In this document: positions 54,842-63,412 of the stretch, piece by piece
Layout of the letters: each line of letters begins with the position of its first letter
How positions within the stretch are numbered: the stretch's first letter is position 1
From: Pelobacter sp. UBA6812
GTDB taxonomy: Bacteria > Desulfobacterota > Desulfuromonadia > Desulfuromonadales > Syntrophotaleaceae
Assembly: GCA_002452265.1 (NCBI GenBank)
Contig: DKEW01000086.1
Location: 108,029-172,028 of the forward strand
Length of the DNA: 64,000 nt
Direction: 5' to 3'
Position numbers and translations under genes: made by a program
Notes under the pieces: model-generated
Database searches by the model: none
What the model saw: only the letters and a program-made list of their open reading frames with translations
What the model was told of the DNA's origin: nothing

Positions 54842-55669
54842 ATGGTCACCAAACAGATGAAAAAATGGGTCATAGGTGCTGTAGCATTTGCCGTCATCTC
54901 AGGGTCGGTCTGGGCCGAACCGGTTGCCGAAATAAGCAAGTTGGGGTATAGCGTGCAGGTCGGGGCTTTTTCCAAGGTAGACAATGCAGAACGACTTGCA
55001 TCCAAACTTCAGGACAAAGGCATCGAAGCCTATTATTTCAAAAAAGAAAATAACGTGTTTGCCGTACGGTTCGGAAACTATGCGACCCGCAAAGAGGCCA
55101 AAATAGCGGCCAAGGAACTGACCCTTTCCAAACTCGTGGATTCTTATTATATTGCATCACCCATCACCAAAAATATCCAACCCCTGACTCCGGCGGAATC
55201 TGATCCTGCGGACCCCGTAGCACTTGACCATCCGGCAGGTACCACTGGCGTTCCCCCGGTCGCACCCATCAAACCGACAAAAAAACCAAAACATGATATA
55301 GAAATGGGCGATATCGCAGCCAGAACAGCGGAGCGGTTCGTAGGAATTCCTTACAAATGGGGTGGTAATACTGTTGTAGAAGGTTTGGATTGCAGCGCCT
55401 TTGTCAAATCGGTCTACTACCTGTGCGGAATCAATATCCCCCGAACCTCGGCGGAACAATTCAAAGTGGGCCAGCCTATCCCCCAGGAAGAACTGGTCGA
55501 CGGAGATCTGGTGTTTTTTGGCCATAACAACCAGGTCAGCCATGTCGGCATTTATATCGGCCAGGGCAAATTTGTCCACGCTCCCAAGCGTAATGACGAA
55601 ATCAAAGTTGCCGAACTGGCTCACCCCGGCACCACCAAAAAATACCTGGGCGCCCGCCGTTATTTCTAG
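54842..55669 (+). CDS. Exported SPOR and NlpC/P60 cysteine peptidase
   Basis: The 275-residue protein has a signal peptide (1-25, ending VWA). A SPOR-like domain (about 35-110, YSVQVGAFSKVDNAERLASK) would bind denuded peptidoglycan. A proline/lysine linker follows. The NlpC/P60 domain (about 158-275) has a catalytic cysteine in GLDCSAFVKSVY (Cys184) and a histidine in VSHVGIYIG. It is probably an endopeptidase that cleaves peptidoglycan stem peptides. AAGGAT precedes the ATG. A fused SPOR domain suggests action at the septum. Confidence 0.92.
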   Translation: MVTKQMKKWVIGAVAFAVISGSVWAEPVAEISKLGYSVQVGAFSKVDNAERLASKLQDKGIEAYYFKKENNVFAVRFGNYATRKEAKIAAKELTLSKLVDSYYIASPITKNIQPLTPAESDPADPVALDHPAGTTGVPPVAPIKPTKKPKHDIEMGDIAARTAERFVGIPYKWGGNTVVEGLDCSAFVKSVYYLCGINIPRTSAEQFKVGQPIPQEELVDGDLVFFGHNNQVSHVGIYIGQGKFVHAPKRNDEIKVAELAHPGTTKKYLGARRYF

Positions 55670-55699
55670 GCGCGCACGAAGGACATTATTGAGACTCAA

Positions 55700-56332
55700 C
55701 TTAGTAAGTATCCCCCGGTCAAACCGGGGGCTTTATGGGTGAACCGCTCAAAGCGGTTGGCTCAAACCTTGGGCCGCCTAAAGGCGGCTGGCTATTTGAG
55801 CAGGTTCAATTGATCCAATCTGCTATCTTCAGCCTCTTGACTCCGAATGTAATTTCGAATGACCTCTTCGTCGCGCCCCACGGTCGATGCGAAATATCCA
55901 CGGGCCCAAAAATTCTCGCCCGTGAAATTCCGCGTTCGCCCACCAAAGGTCCGGGCAATATGAATGGCGCTTTTACCCTTGATGTATCCTACGACCTGAG
56001 CTACCGCATATTTGGGCGGGATCGAGATATACACATGAACGTGGTCAGAACATAAGTACCCCTCCAGCACAAGATTCTCACGCTGGCGGGCCAATTCTCG
56101 AATTACGTTTCCAAGGTGCTCACGGATTCGCCTGTATAGTACCTTCCTTCGACACTTCGGGATCCAAACTATGTGGTACTTGCAGTCCCACACTGAATGG
56201 CATAAGCTTTTGATGTTGCCCATCGAAAGCCTCCTTTCCTGAGAACTTTGAGCGGTTCACAGAGGGGAGGCTTTCATTTACTCCCGGTACTGCCAAACTT
56301 TACAAGTCCCCCGGCAGAGCCGGGGGGGGGGG
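55700..56332 (-). mobile_element. IS200/IS605-family element (TnpA only)
   Basis: The element carries one tnpA gene on the minus strand. Its ends are marked by G+C hairpins: CCCCCGGT-CAA-ACCGGGGG at 55712-55730 and CCCCCGGC-AGA-GCCGGGGG at 56308-56326. A perfect 15-bp inverted repeat, GTGAACCGCTCAAAG (55739-55753) and CTTTGAGCGGTTCAC (56246-56260), lies inside them. Exact ends are uncertain because this family makes no target duplications. There is no tnpB gene, which fits an IS200-type element of about 0.6-0.7 kb. Confidence 0.8.
55792..56223 (-). CDS. tnpA: IS200-type Y1 HUH transposase TnpA
   Basis: This 143-residue single-strand transposase has the HUH metal motif in SDHVHVYISIPP (His61, His63) and the catalytic tyrosine near 125 in IRNYIRSQEAED. 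Length and motifs are intact, so it may be active. On the mRNA the AAGGAGG ribosome-binding site is drawn into a 10-bp stem, GAAAGCCTCC/GGAGGCTTTC (56225-56234 with 56266-56275). This is the translation lock known from IS200. Confidence 0.93.
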   Translation of the reverse strand: MGNIKSLCHSVWDCKYHIVWIPKCRRKVLYRRIREHLGNVIRELARQRENLVLEGYLCSDHVHVYISIPPKYAVAQVVGYIKGKSAIHIARTFGGRTRNFTGENFWARGYFASTVGRDEEVIRNYIRSQEAEDSRLDQLNLLK

Positions 56333-56913
56333 TCCTATCGCACTAAGGCAAAAAAACAACCATAAGAGTCTGTTTTATATATATTTCTTAGTGCTCTTCG
56401 TGTCCTTATATGTTGATGATCGTTGCCCTCTGCAATCTTGCTTTTACAGGGATATTCAGGATAGCAGGATAAAAACCAACGGCCTTGGGTTTAGGGGGTT
56501 ATCCTGATCATCCTGCATATCCCTGTTCGTGGTCGCTTTGTCGTTATCGGAACTTCTTCGTGTCCTTCGCGATCTTCGTGGTGAAAGTTTAATTTGATTC
56601 TCCACTTCACGTTGGAGGTGCACCGACTTTCGAAGATTTACGAAACATGAAAATTGGTGTCTAACCAGAAAACCTATAATTCCAAGCCTGCTTCAAATAA
56701 CGGGTTGACATCCTGCCACCTTCCGGACAATGGTAGAACACTGTTTCACATACATGCATCAGGACCTGATATTCCAAGATGGTATCGCGTCTGTATCGCA
56801 CGACTGTGCTGTTTGACCAGAACCTTTGCAAATTACCTGGCTACTCACTGCCACCGATGAGAGGCCATTGCAGCACACTATCTGTTATTCATGCGTCTAG
56901 GAGGAGAATCACC
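56333..56913. other. Non-coding stretch with dispersed repeats, upstream of the PAS gene
   Basis: No gene is supported between the IS200-like element and 56914. It contains a palindrome (56446-56526, listed separately) flanked by copies of CTTCGTGTCCTT near 56396 and 56565. A possible -35 TTGACA lies at about 56704 without a convincing -10. The frames open here appear to be chance. Confidence 0.4.
56446..56526. repeat. Imperfect palindromic intergenic repeat
   Basis: ACAGGGATATTCAGGATAGC (continuing AGGATAA) at 56446-56472 is nearly the reverse complement of TTATCCTGATCATCCTGCAT (continuing ATCCCTGT) at 56499-56526. The 'CAGGAT...ACAGGG' wording is familiar from repeats seen between genes in many deltaproteobacteria. 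It is flanked by direct CTTCGTGTCCTT copies. Confidence 0.65.
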
Positions 56914-57255
56914 ATGTGCAGTAACACCAATTTTTGGGACAGCCTCAACACGGCCGTCATCGTTTCTGACCCCGATTTCAATGTAACGTATGCCAATCAA
57001 AGAGCCTATGAACTATTTGATGAGCTGAAGATTGTCGGGCTGCAAGTCGGCAAAAACATGGCGTCCTGCCATCAACCGGAAACCATGGAAAAACTGAAAA
57101 TCATCTACCAGGACTTCGCAAACAAAAAAATCAAGACCCACCATCTGACCATGGACGGCCCTGAAGGTATCCTCACCATCGTCAATGTCCCCTTCTACCA
57201 TGGACACGACCTGGGTGGCGTGGTGGAAATGGTTTTTGAAGGGGCTCTGGCCTGA
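56914..57255 (+). CDS. Stand-alone PAS-domain protein
   Basis: The 113-residue protein is a single PAS domain: LNTAVIVSDPDFNVTYANQR, AYELFDELKIVGLQVGKN and a C-terminal strand HDLGGVVEMVFEG. It has no output domain. CHQPE and MAS(C)HQ might bind a metal or haem, but this is a guess. AGGAGGAG precedes the ATG strongly. A terminator follows, so it is expressed alone; it could modulate another protein by dimerisation. Confidence 0.8.
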   Translation: MCSNTNFWDSLNTAVIVSDPDFNVTYANQRAYELFDELKIVGLQVGKNMASCHQPETMEKLKIIYQDFANKKIKTHHLTMDGPEGILTIVNVPFYHGHDLGGVVEMVFEGALA

Positions 57256-57345
57256 CCTTAACCACAGCCAGTCTTACTTTGGTCCAAGAATACCCGATAG
57301 GCTCCGGACAGAGTTCCAAGCCTGCCAAGAGTCGCAATATACATT

Positions 57346-57383
57346 GAAAAGCCTGATGGGTTAGCCTGTCAGGCTTTTCAATT
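57346..57383 (+). terminator. Intrinsic terminator of the PAS gene
   Basis: AAAAGCCTGA and TCAGGCTTTT form a perfect 10-bp stem with a 12-base loop, followed by CAATTTAT. It is 90 bp after the stop. Confidence 0.75.
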
Positions 57384-57498
57384 TATATGAAAGCGGAAGA
57401 ACACCAGCCATGACCGTTGCTGCGAGGATTAGTAAATGTTATGGTTGAAAAACATCGTAACGTAAGTGTTGCCCGCTATTTTCCATCGAGGTATAACC

Positions 57499-59046
57499 AT
57501 GCATAATAAACTGTCGATATGCCTGCTGCTGGCCGCTTCCGTGCTTGCAGGCTGTGCCATTAACCCGGTGACGGGCAAAACGGAACTGAACCTGGTGCCG
57601 GAGAGTACTGAAATCAACATCGGCCAGGAACAGTATGTTCCCAGTCGCCAGATGCAGGGCGGCGATTACACCACCGAGCCGGGCATCGATGCCTATGTTG
57701 CCAGTGTCGGGCAGCGCCTGGCAGCGGTCAGTGACCGCAAACTGCCCTACGAATTTAACCTTATCAACGATTCCACCCCCAACGCCTGGGCCCTGCCGGG
57801 CGGCAAAATCGCCATCAACCGCGGCCTGCTGACCGAACTCAACAGCGAAGCGGAACTGGCGGCTGTACTCGGCCACGAAATCGTACATGCGGCGGCACGC
57901 CATGGTGCAAAAGGAATGGAACGTGGAATGTTGCTTCAGGGGGCAGTGCTCGCCGTCGGCCTGGCCTCGCAAAACAGTGAATACGCCCAACTGGCGGTGG
58001 GAGGGGCCAACGTTGGCGCAGGGCTGATTACCCAGAAGTACGGTCGCGATGCGGAACGGGAGTCGGACTACTACGGCATGCTATACATGGCCCGGGCCGG
58101 ATACGATCCGCGTGCCGCCGTAAGCTTGCAGGAAACCTTCGTCCGTCTCTCGGAGGGTCGCAACAACGACTGGCTATCCGGCCTGTTCGCCAGCCATCCA
58201 CCCTCAATGGAACGTGTAGAAGCTAACCGGCAGACCGCGCTTACCCTTGGCGCTGGCGGGGAGATGGGCGCAGAACGTTACAGACAGAAGATTGCCCCCT
58301 TATTGAAAACCAAGGCAGCGTATGCAGCCTACGATGAAGGACGCAAGGCCCTGGCCGAAGGGAAGACGGACAAAGCCCTGGGCTTGGCCGAAAAAGCCTT
58401 GGCCGCTGAACCGAAAGAGGCCCTGTTCCACGCCCTGCGCGGCGATGTGCTGTTCAAAAAAGGACTCTACAAGGATGCGGTGACCAACTACGATCGAGCC
58501 TTGGAGCGCAACAACGGCTATTTCCATTATTACCTGCAACGCGGCCTTGCCCTCCAACAACTCGGTCAGCGCGATAAAGCCGTGGCCGACCTGGAATACA
58601 GCACCAAGCTATTACCGACGGCTCCGGCTCTTAACGCTCTCGGCAAGACAAGTTTGGCCCAGGGGGATCGCACCAGGGCCAAGCAGTATTTTGCCGCCGC
58701 CGCCGAATCCGATTCCCAACCCGGACAAGAAGCCGCAGCTTCACTGGTGCGTCTTGATTTGCCCGACAATCCGCAAAAATACCTGAACGTTCGTCTGGGC
58801 CTGGACCGTAGCAACTACCTGATGATCGAAGTGGTCAACAGCACCGGAGTAACTGTGAAAGATGTCGATGTTGTCGTCCTGCTCACAGACACGGCCGGAC
58901 TCCGTCGGAAAATTCCGCTGCGGGTGCCCAATAGCATCGGTCCGAAAGCAGCCTCGCGCATGGTCACCGGCATCGGCCCTTTGACCGATGCCAAAGCTCT
59001 GCGCAAAGTGCAGGCAGCGGTTACCGGCGCAAAGCTGGTTGAATAA
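57499..59046 (+). CDS. M48 metalloprotease lipoprotein with TPR repeats (BepA-like)
   Basis: This 515-residue envelope protease has a lipobox VLAGCA and a zinc motif GHEIVHAAARHG (HEIVH 126-130). The third ligand lies in RDAERESDYYGM. A helical TPR part follows (about 275-420). The C-terminal 90 residues form a beta domain (LIEVVNSTGVTVKDVDVVV-like, MIEVVNSTGVTVKDVDVV). BepA and similar enzymes check outer-membrane protein assembly. The ATG at 57499, with GAGG 7 bases upstream, is preferred to 57466 because it starts the signal peptide. A terminator follows. Confidence 0.93.
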   Translation: MHNKLSICLLLAASVLAGCAINPVTGKTELNLVPESTEINIGQEQYVPSRQMQGGDYTTEPGIDAYVASVGQRLAAVSDRKLPYEFNLINDSTPNAWALPGGKIAINRGLLTELNSEAELAAVLGHEIVHAAARHGAKGMERGMLLQGAVLAVGLASQNSEYAQLAVGGANVGAGLITQKYGRDAERESDYYGMLYMARAGYDPRAAVSLQETFVRLSEGRNNDWLSGLFASHPPSMERVEANRQTALTLGAGGEMGAERYRQKIAPLLKTKAAYAAYDEGRKALAEGKTDKALGLAEKALAAEPKEALFHALRGDVLFKKGLYKDAVTNYDRALERNNGYFHYYLQRGLALQQLGQRDKAVADLEYSTKLLPTAPALNALGKTSLAQGDRTRAKQYFAAAAESDSQPGQEAAASLVRLDLPDNPQKYLNVRLGLDRSNYLMIEVVNSTGVTVKDVDVVVLLTDTAGLRRKIPLRVPNSIGPKAASRMVTGIGPLTDAKALRKVQAAVTGAKLVE

Positions 59047-59090
59047 ATCGGTTGTTTCTAAATCCGGAAATATGACCTGATTAAGACAAT

Positions 59091-59123
59091 AAAAGCCTGG
59101 CAGGGTATCCTGCCAGGCTTTTT
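59091..59123 (+). terminator. Intrinsic terminator after the M48 protease gene
   Basis: AAAGCCTGGCAGG and CCTGCCAGGCTTT form a nearly perfect long stem with a short TAT loop, followed by T-rich sequence. Confidence 0.93.
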
Positions 59124-59221
59124 GACTCAGCTTTCACAATTAATCAGAGTGTATTGGCAAATCTGAGCAGGGAAACTACCAGAAAAACACCTCTCTCATT
59201 GCATCACCAGGATACCTGCCG

Positions 59222-59575
59222 TTAATTCAGGTTTATCCCGGGAAAATTATCATGGAATTGCCGCTCGCTCTCTTGCATGAGTTTACGACCTTCGATAATA
59301 TCCCGATCACCTTGCTCCACACGCTCCCGTCCTTCTTTAAGATCTTTTTCTGCCGATTTGATCTGCTTTTCCCCGCGTTCCTTCAACTTTTCTCCGGAAC
59401 GAACAAGTTTTGAACCACGATCCCAATCTTTGGCAAGTTGATTCTTCATGTCAACCTGCGCCTGCACTTCAAGGGCCTGTGCTCGCATAAGATCCGCAGT
59501 ACTGGGCTGTCCGGCACATCCTGCAAGAAACATAACGACTACCCCAGTGATAAAAAAACCAGTGATACGCCACAT
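59222..59575 (-). CDS. Small lysine- and glutamate-rich lipoprotein
   Basis: This 117-residue protein has a lipobox MFLAGCAG. A long charged helix follows (VQAQVDMKNQLAKDWDRGSK and GEKQIKSAEKDLKEGRERVE). It is probably an outer-membrane lipoprotein with a coiled-coil body. No family is certain. The ATG at 59575 has AGAGG 6 bases upstream. Confidence 0.7.
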   Translation of the reverse strand: MWRITGFFITGVVVMFLAGCAGQPSTADLMRAQALEVQAQVDMKNQLAKDWDRGSKLVRSGEKLKERGEKQIKSAEKDLKEGRERVEQGDRDIIEGRKLMQESERQFHDNFPGINLN

Positions 59576-59671
59576 AGACAACCTCTTTTCGAGAGTCATT
59601 TTACAGTGTAAATTTTGCCTGCCTCAACAATTTGAGAACTAGAAGTTTAATATTATTTTATATGAATGCAA

Positions 59672-60586
59672 TCAAGAAGTCTTTACTGCTAAGTTTTTCA
59701 CAAAACATCGAACTGCCTGCTTAAATCGATGGACACGAAACAACTGAAAAGGGTTTGCGACAATCGATTTCCTATAAAACAAAAGTGCTTCCTTGTATTC
59801 ATTATTGCGGTATCGAGTACGAAAAAGGGCGTAATAATTATCTGAAAGATAAATATTTCTCAAGGACATCTGTTTATCATTCAGAAGCCAATCATCAAAA
59901 AGCCTGTCAACAGTCAAGCCTGTCTCTTTGATGGAACGGTCATTATAGCGCAAGCTATCTTTGTGACCTATTTTTTCAACAAGGATATTTCGGCACGAAC
60001 ACCCCTGCCGGGTGGCGAGCAGATGCCCGAAAAAAATATTATCTTCGTTGTTATGGATCCCTTCAGGAAAGCAAAGAGTTCCGAAAACATCCTGGCGAAC
60101 AACGAGTGAGCCGATAGAAATACCGGATACTTTCTTCCGGATAAATCTTCTGAAATTTTTATTCCTGTCAATGCCAATGTCACTCGCAAAACGGGTGGTT
60201 TTCTTTCCCTTTTCGTTAACATAGACATGGCTCCCAAAGATAAATGCCGGATTTCCAAATGTTTCGATCGCTGCGTTGACATGGTCCAGTGCCCCCGCAA
60301 CCAGTCGATCGTCCGCATCGACAAACCACACATACTCCCCCCGGGCCTGAGTTGCCCCGACATTGCGTGCTGCCGAAGGGCCCTTGTTGACCTGGTGGAG
60401 ATACCGAATCTTAACATCGGCATGATTTCTGGCATAATCGCCAATGATGCTACGCGTATTGTCCGAGGAACCGTCATCAACCACGATTATTTCAAAATCA
60501 CTACGCCCCTGCTCTAAAATGGAATCGAGGCAATGCGTTATGTAATGACCGTAGTTGTATGTAGGGATTACAAATGAGATAAGCAT
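59672..60586 (-). CDS. Family 2 glycosyltransferase
   Basis: This 304-residue GT-A enzyme begins VIPTYNYGHYITHCLDS and carries VVDDGSSDNT and the DXD-type metal site in VWFVDADDRLVAG. A C-terminal helix-rich region follows. No signal or membrane segment is seen. It is a member of the surface glycan group, but the acceptor is unknown. No clear ribosome-binding site was found. Confidence 0.88.
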   Translation of the reverse strand: MLISFVIPTYNYGHYITHCLDSILEQGRSDFEIIVVDDGSSDNTRSIIGDYARNHADVKIRYLHQVNKGPSAARNVGATQARGEYVWFVDADDRLVAGALDHVNAAIETFGNPAFIFGSHVYVNEKGKKTTRFASDIGIDRNKNFRRFIRKKVSGISIGSLVVRQDVFGTLCFPEGIHNNEDNIFFGHLLATRQGCSCRNILVEKIGHKDSLRYNDRSIKETGLTVDRLFDDWLLNDKQMSLRNIYLSDNYYALFRTRYRNNEYKEALLFYRKSIVANPFQLFRVHRFKQAVRCFVKNLAVKTS

Positions 60587-60647
60587 GTTTCAGCTACTTG
60601 CCTTTCTGGACCATCCACAAGTTAGGGATATGTGCAGGTCATCCATC

Positions 60648-61127
60648 TTATTCCGGGGCAACCTCTGTCTGCTCACAGTCCTGGCTGGCTATATCAAAGG
60701 TTAAAATAGCGACATTATCATTACCTGAATATGAATAGGTATAAATCCCCCCATATTGAAGAGTGGTTTTCATCTCTTGATTACCGCAAATCTTGTTCAT
60801 TACATCAGGTTTCAGAATCGACAACATCAAATCTGCATCGACTTCACCGGATTTTCGATTCAACAATGTGTAGTGGTATGTCAAACGAGGCCCGGGGCCA
60901 ACAGTAGCTTTATCAAGAAGAGTATCATTGTCGATCATTTTGGGAACTTGAGCATTAATTTGTTCGGCAGCCAACTCAAACGACTCTATCAATCGGGACT
61001 CAACTTCAGAGTTCTTATGTTGTTTGTAGGCAGGCGACTCCCGCACGATAAATACTCCGATACCAACCACGACGACAGCAGCCAGGGCCATTCCGACAAC
61101 TTTTACAACCAAGTGAGGATTTTTCAC
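60648..61127 (-). CDS. Unknown single-pass envelope protein
   Basis: I do not recognise this 159-residue protein. The N-terminus is a membrane anchor (VVKVVGMALAAVVVVGIGVF). The rest is a small periplasmic domain (LTYHYTLLNRKSGEVDADLM and YGGIYTYSYSGNDNVAILTF) with two cysteines (CGNQ and DCEQ). GTG start with GGGAA upstream. It is next to a DUF4403-type protein, and a joint role in the envelope is possible. Confidence 0.6.
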   Translation of the reverse strand: MKNPHLVVKVVGMALAAVVVVGIGVFIVRESPAYKQHKNSEVESRLIESFELAAEQINAQVPKMIDNDTLLDKATVGPGPRLTYHYTLLNRKSGEVDADLMLSILKPDVMNKICGNQEMKTTLQYGGIYTYSYSGNDNVAILTFDIASQDCEQTEVAPE

Positions 61128-61219
61128 TTTAAATTCCCATTCAATGAACTGACAGGCAAGAGATAGCCGTTAAAGAAGTCAGCAGCAGATAATCCGCCTT
61201 GAGAGGCAGCGATCTCGCA

Positions 61220-62515
61220 TCATTTCAGGCTGATATTCGACTCGCCCCGGGCAATGACACGCACCGACAAACGATCATTGAACACCGTTGCCTCGCCGAG
61301 AGACAAAGACTTGACGACTCCGGTCAATTTAACATGTTCACCTACTTGCACGCTGGACAGCAAAGAAGACGTCTTAAGGCGAGCCTGCTCCAATTGTTCG
61401 ACAACAGTGCTGTCGAGCTTCGTCTTGATAGCGCTGCGAATGGAACTGCTGAATAACCAGCTACCGGCACTTATCAACCACCCCGTGTTCCTGGTGTCGA
61501 AATCGACATTTTCAAATGTAAGCGAATTATTCTGTGCATTGTACACTGGCTTTGCAAACAGCGTTAACTCCCCTTTGAAATCTCCAGTGGTATTCAGATT
61601 AACAACCAGACGGCCGTTTTCCCCCTTCAGGTTGAAATTTTTTATGGTTATCTTTTTGTCTTCACCAAAGGTCTTGTCAAGCAACACCGGGTTCAGAGCG
61701 GTCACGAGGTCAGCCATGAAAATATCGGCAGGAAGCTGAATATGAAAACTTTTGTCAAAAGTTGGGAAATGCTGTACCGGAGGTAAAAGCTTCACTGGTG
61801 CCGCGGCCGGCTTTGGCCCGACGGTTATCTCGGCACCGGTAACGACTCCCAGTGACAACCGAATCGTATTATTTGCCGCAAGCAGCGGACTCATGACTAT
61901 TTTTTGGGGCGTCAGCTTGAGCCAGGTACAGTATTCTTTGCTTACCAGTGTCGGAGTAAACGCATTACGCCACAATGGAGCGATCTTGGCACGCAGCTGG
62001 ATTGCGTCATTCACTTTGGCGTCGATGATCGGCGCAAGGAGTTTTTGGACCGGCTGGGTGATATCCTCAACCATGCTTTTCGGTTTCAAAGACAGCGGCC
62101 CGAGTTTGAATGTATCGGCTAAATTATCCGATAACCCGGTGTAGTAAAGCTCGGTCTTGAGGCGCCAGTTCGGCGTGACATTCACTTTGGCCTTGAATCT
62201 AAGACCGGCCCGAAGCGGGTAACTCTCATATAAGGCGTTGCTGAATATCAACTGAACAGGCAGCGTGAGATAGATAAAATTATCGGAAGCCGTTACGGCA
62301 ACCTGTCCTGCCCGAAGGACACTGACCGATGTTCCGAGGCCACCCTGCCCTGTATAAAGATCATTCGGGAGAGATTGGTTGATGATAGTGGCCAGATCGG
62401 CCGCGGTAGCCTCCACTCTGACGTTGATCGAGGATGGCGGAACGGCGGCCAGAGTAGGCACGGCGCAGCACAACACGAACATGACTACGATAGGAATTCG
62501 GGAAAAAATGGCCAT
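61220..62515 (-). CDS. Exported DUF4403-type beta-rich protein
   Basis: This 431-residue protein has a signal peptide (ending TLAAVPPSS). It is beta-rich with repeated hydrophobic segments (VEATAADLATIINQSLPN, YLTLPVQLIFSNALYE and KAKVNVTPNWRLKTELYYTG). This pattern fits the DUF4403 lipid-binding-like (BPI/TULIP-related) group; function is unknown. GAGGAG lies 3 to 6 bases before the ATG at 62515; the frame is open to 62554. Confidence 0.72.
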   Translation of the reverse strand: MAIFSRIPIVVMFVLCCAVPTLAAVPPSSINVRVEATAADLATIINQSLPNDLYTGQGGLGTSVSVLRAGQVAVTASDNFIYLTLPVQLIFSNALYESYPLRAGLRFKAKVNVTPNWRLKTELYYTGLSDNLADTFKLGPLSLKPKSMVEDITQPVQKLLAPIIDAKVNDAIQLRAKIAPLWRNAFTPTLVSKEYCTWLKLTPQKIVMSPLLAANNTIRLSLGVVTGAEITVGPKPAAAPVKLLPPVQHFPTFDKSFHIQLPADIFMADLVTALNPVLLDKTFGEDKKITIKNFNLKGENGRLVVNLNTTGDFKGELTLFAKPVYNAQNNSLTFENVDFDTRNTGWLISAGSWLFSSSIRSAIKTKLDSTVVEQLEQARLKTSSLLSSVQVGEHVKLTGVVKSLSLGEATVFNDRLSVRVIARGESNISLK

Positions 62516-62978
62516 GCTCTCCTCACTTGGCTGCCGAAACGTAAATACCTTCAACCGGAATCACCCCCGGAACGAAAAGACATGTTCGTAAAATTGATGC
62601 ACCCGCAAAATCTTCCAGGATGGCTAAGAAAAATTTTCATTCTACAAGGCCTGGTGTTTTTTCAGGGGTGAAGGCATACATGTCGTATGTCGAGGTCTTG
62701 AAAAAACGCCGTAACGCCGTAGGGCGGAATTTTTGCAACGCCATCAAAATTCAGGGGCTCGACGCCGGATAATCCTGCAAAGAAAAACCCTTGTCAAGGA
62801 GGAGAATAGCCGCAGGAGATACATATAGGGATATATCGCAAAAAAGCGCGGGTCTAATTACTTTTTACCTTTCGGTAGGATTTCGTCCCCGCCTCGCTGA
62901 AAGAAGTAGTTAGAGCCCGCCCTACCTGGCTTACTTATGACAAGTTTGCATAAAATGACCCATTTTTCCCTTCCGAGG
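62516..62978. other. Gene-poor stretch with a short frame remnant
   Basis: No full gene is supported in about 460 bp. A 35-residue minus-strand frame at 62637-62744 (listed separately) is the only feature that stands out. The region is followed by an epimerase remnant and may be an insertion or deletion scar. Confidence 0.35.
62637..62744 (-). pseudogene. 35-residue frame, probable repeat remnant
   Basis: The frame reads MALQKFRPTALRRFFKTS and then TYDMYAFTPEKTPGLVE. It has no clear ribosome-binding site. Short frames with this wording seem familiar from intergenic regions of related genomes (memory only), so it may belong to a dispersed repeat rather than a functional gene. Confidence 0.3.
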
Positions 62979-63371
62979 CTATCCATCGAGTCCGAGTCCC
63001 AGCCGATAGAGGCGATAGGTTTCCTGCATGGCTTTCTTAAATGGAATGTAGCGATAGTTCAATACCTGCTGGCTGTGTCGACCGGAATACAGCAAATCCT
63101 CATCCAGAGGAAAAGGCAGAGGAATTCCCTGTGTTTCAATCTCGGAAATGGATAGTTTTTTGACGGTAAATTCGATGCCAGTAACTTCTTTAAAACAAGC
63201 AACCAGGGCCGGGTACGATAACTCTTCATCGCCGGCGGCATTGAATATCTCCCCATAAGCGGCCGGGTTGCCAATGCAGTCGGCAACGATAAACGCTACG
63301 TCCCATACCGAAACAAAACTAAATCGAGCGGGGGGAGACCATTTCATCAACAGCCTCCTGACGCAGGGGGC
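62979..63371 (-). pseudogene. C-terminal remnant of an NAD-dependent sugar epimerase
   Basis: The frame encodes about 130 residues matching the C-terminal half of an extended SDR epimerase: RFSFVSVWDVAFIVADCIGN, GEIFNAAGDEELSYPALVAC, then VTGIEFTVKKLSISEIE. The Rossmann GxxGxxG motif and the YxxxK catalytic pair are missing. A TAG stop at 63372-63374 cuts the frame right before the conserved part. It looks like a decayed gene rather than an active one. Confidence 0.75.
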
Positions 63372-63412
63372 CTAAAAAACGAGGGCTAAAAGATTGGTCC
63401 AATAAATTAGCT

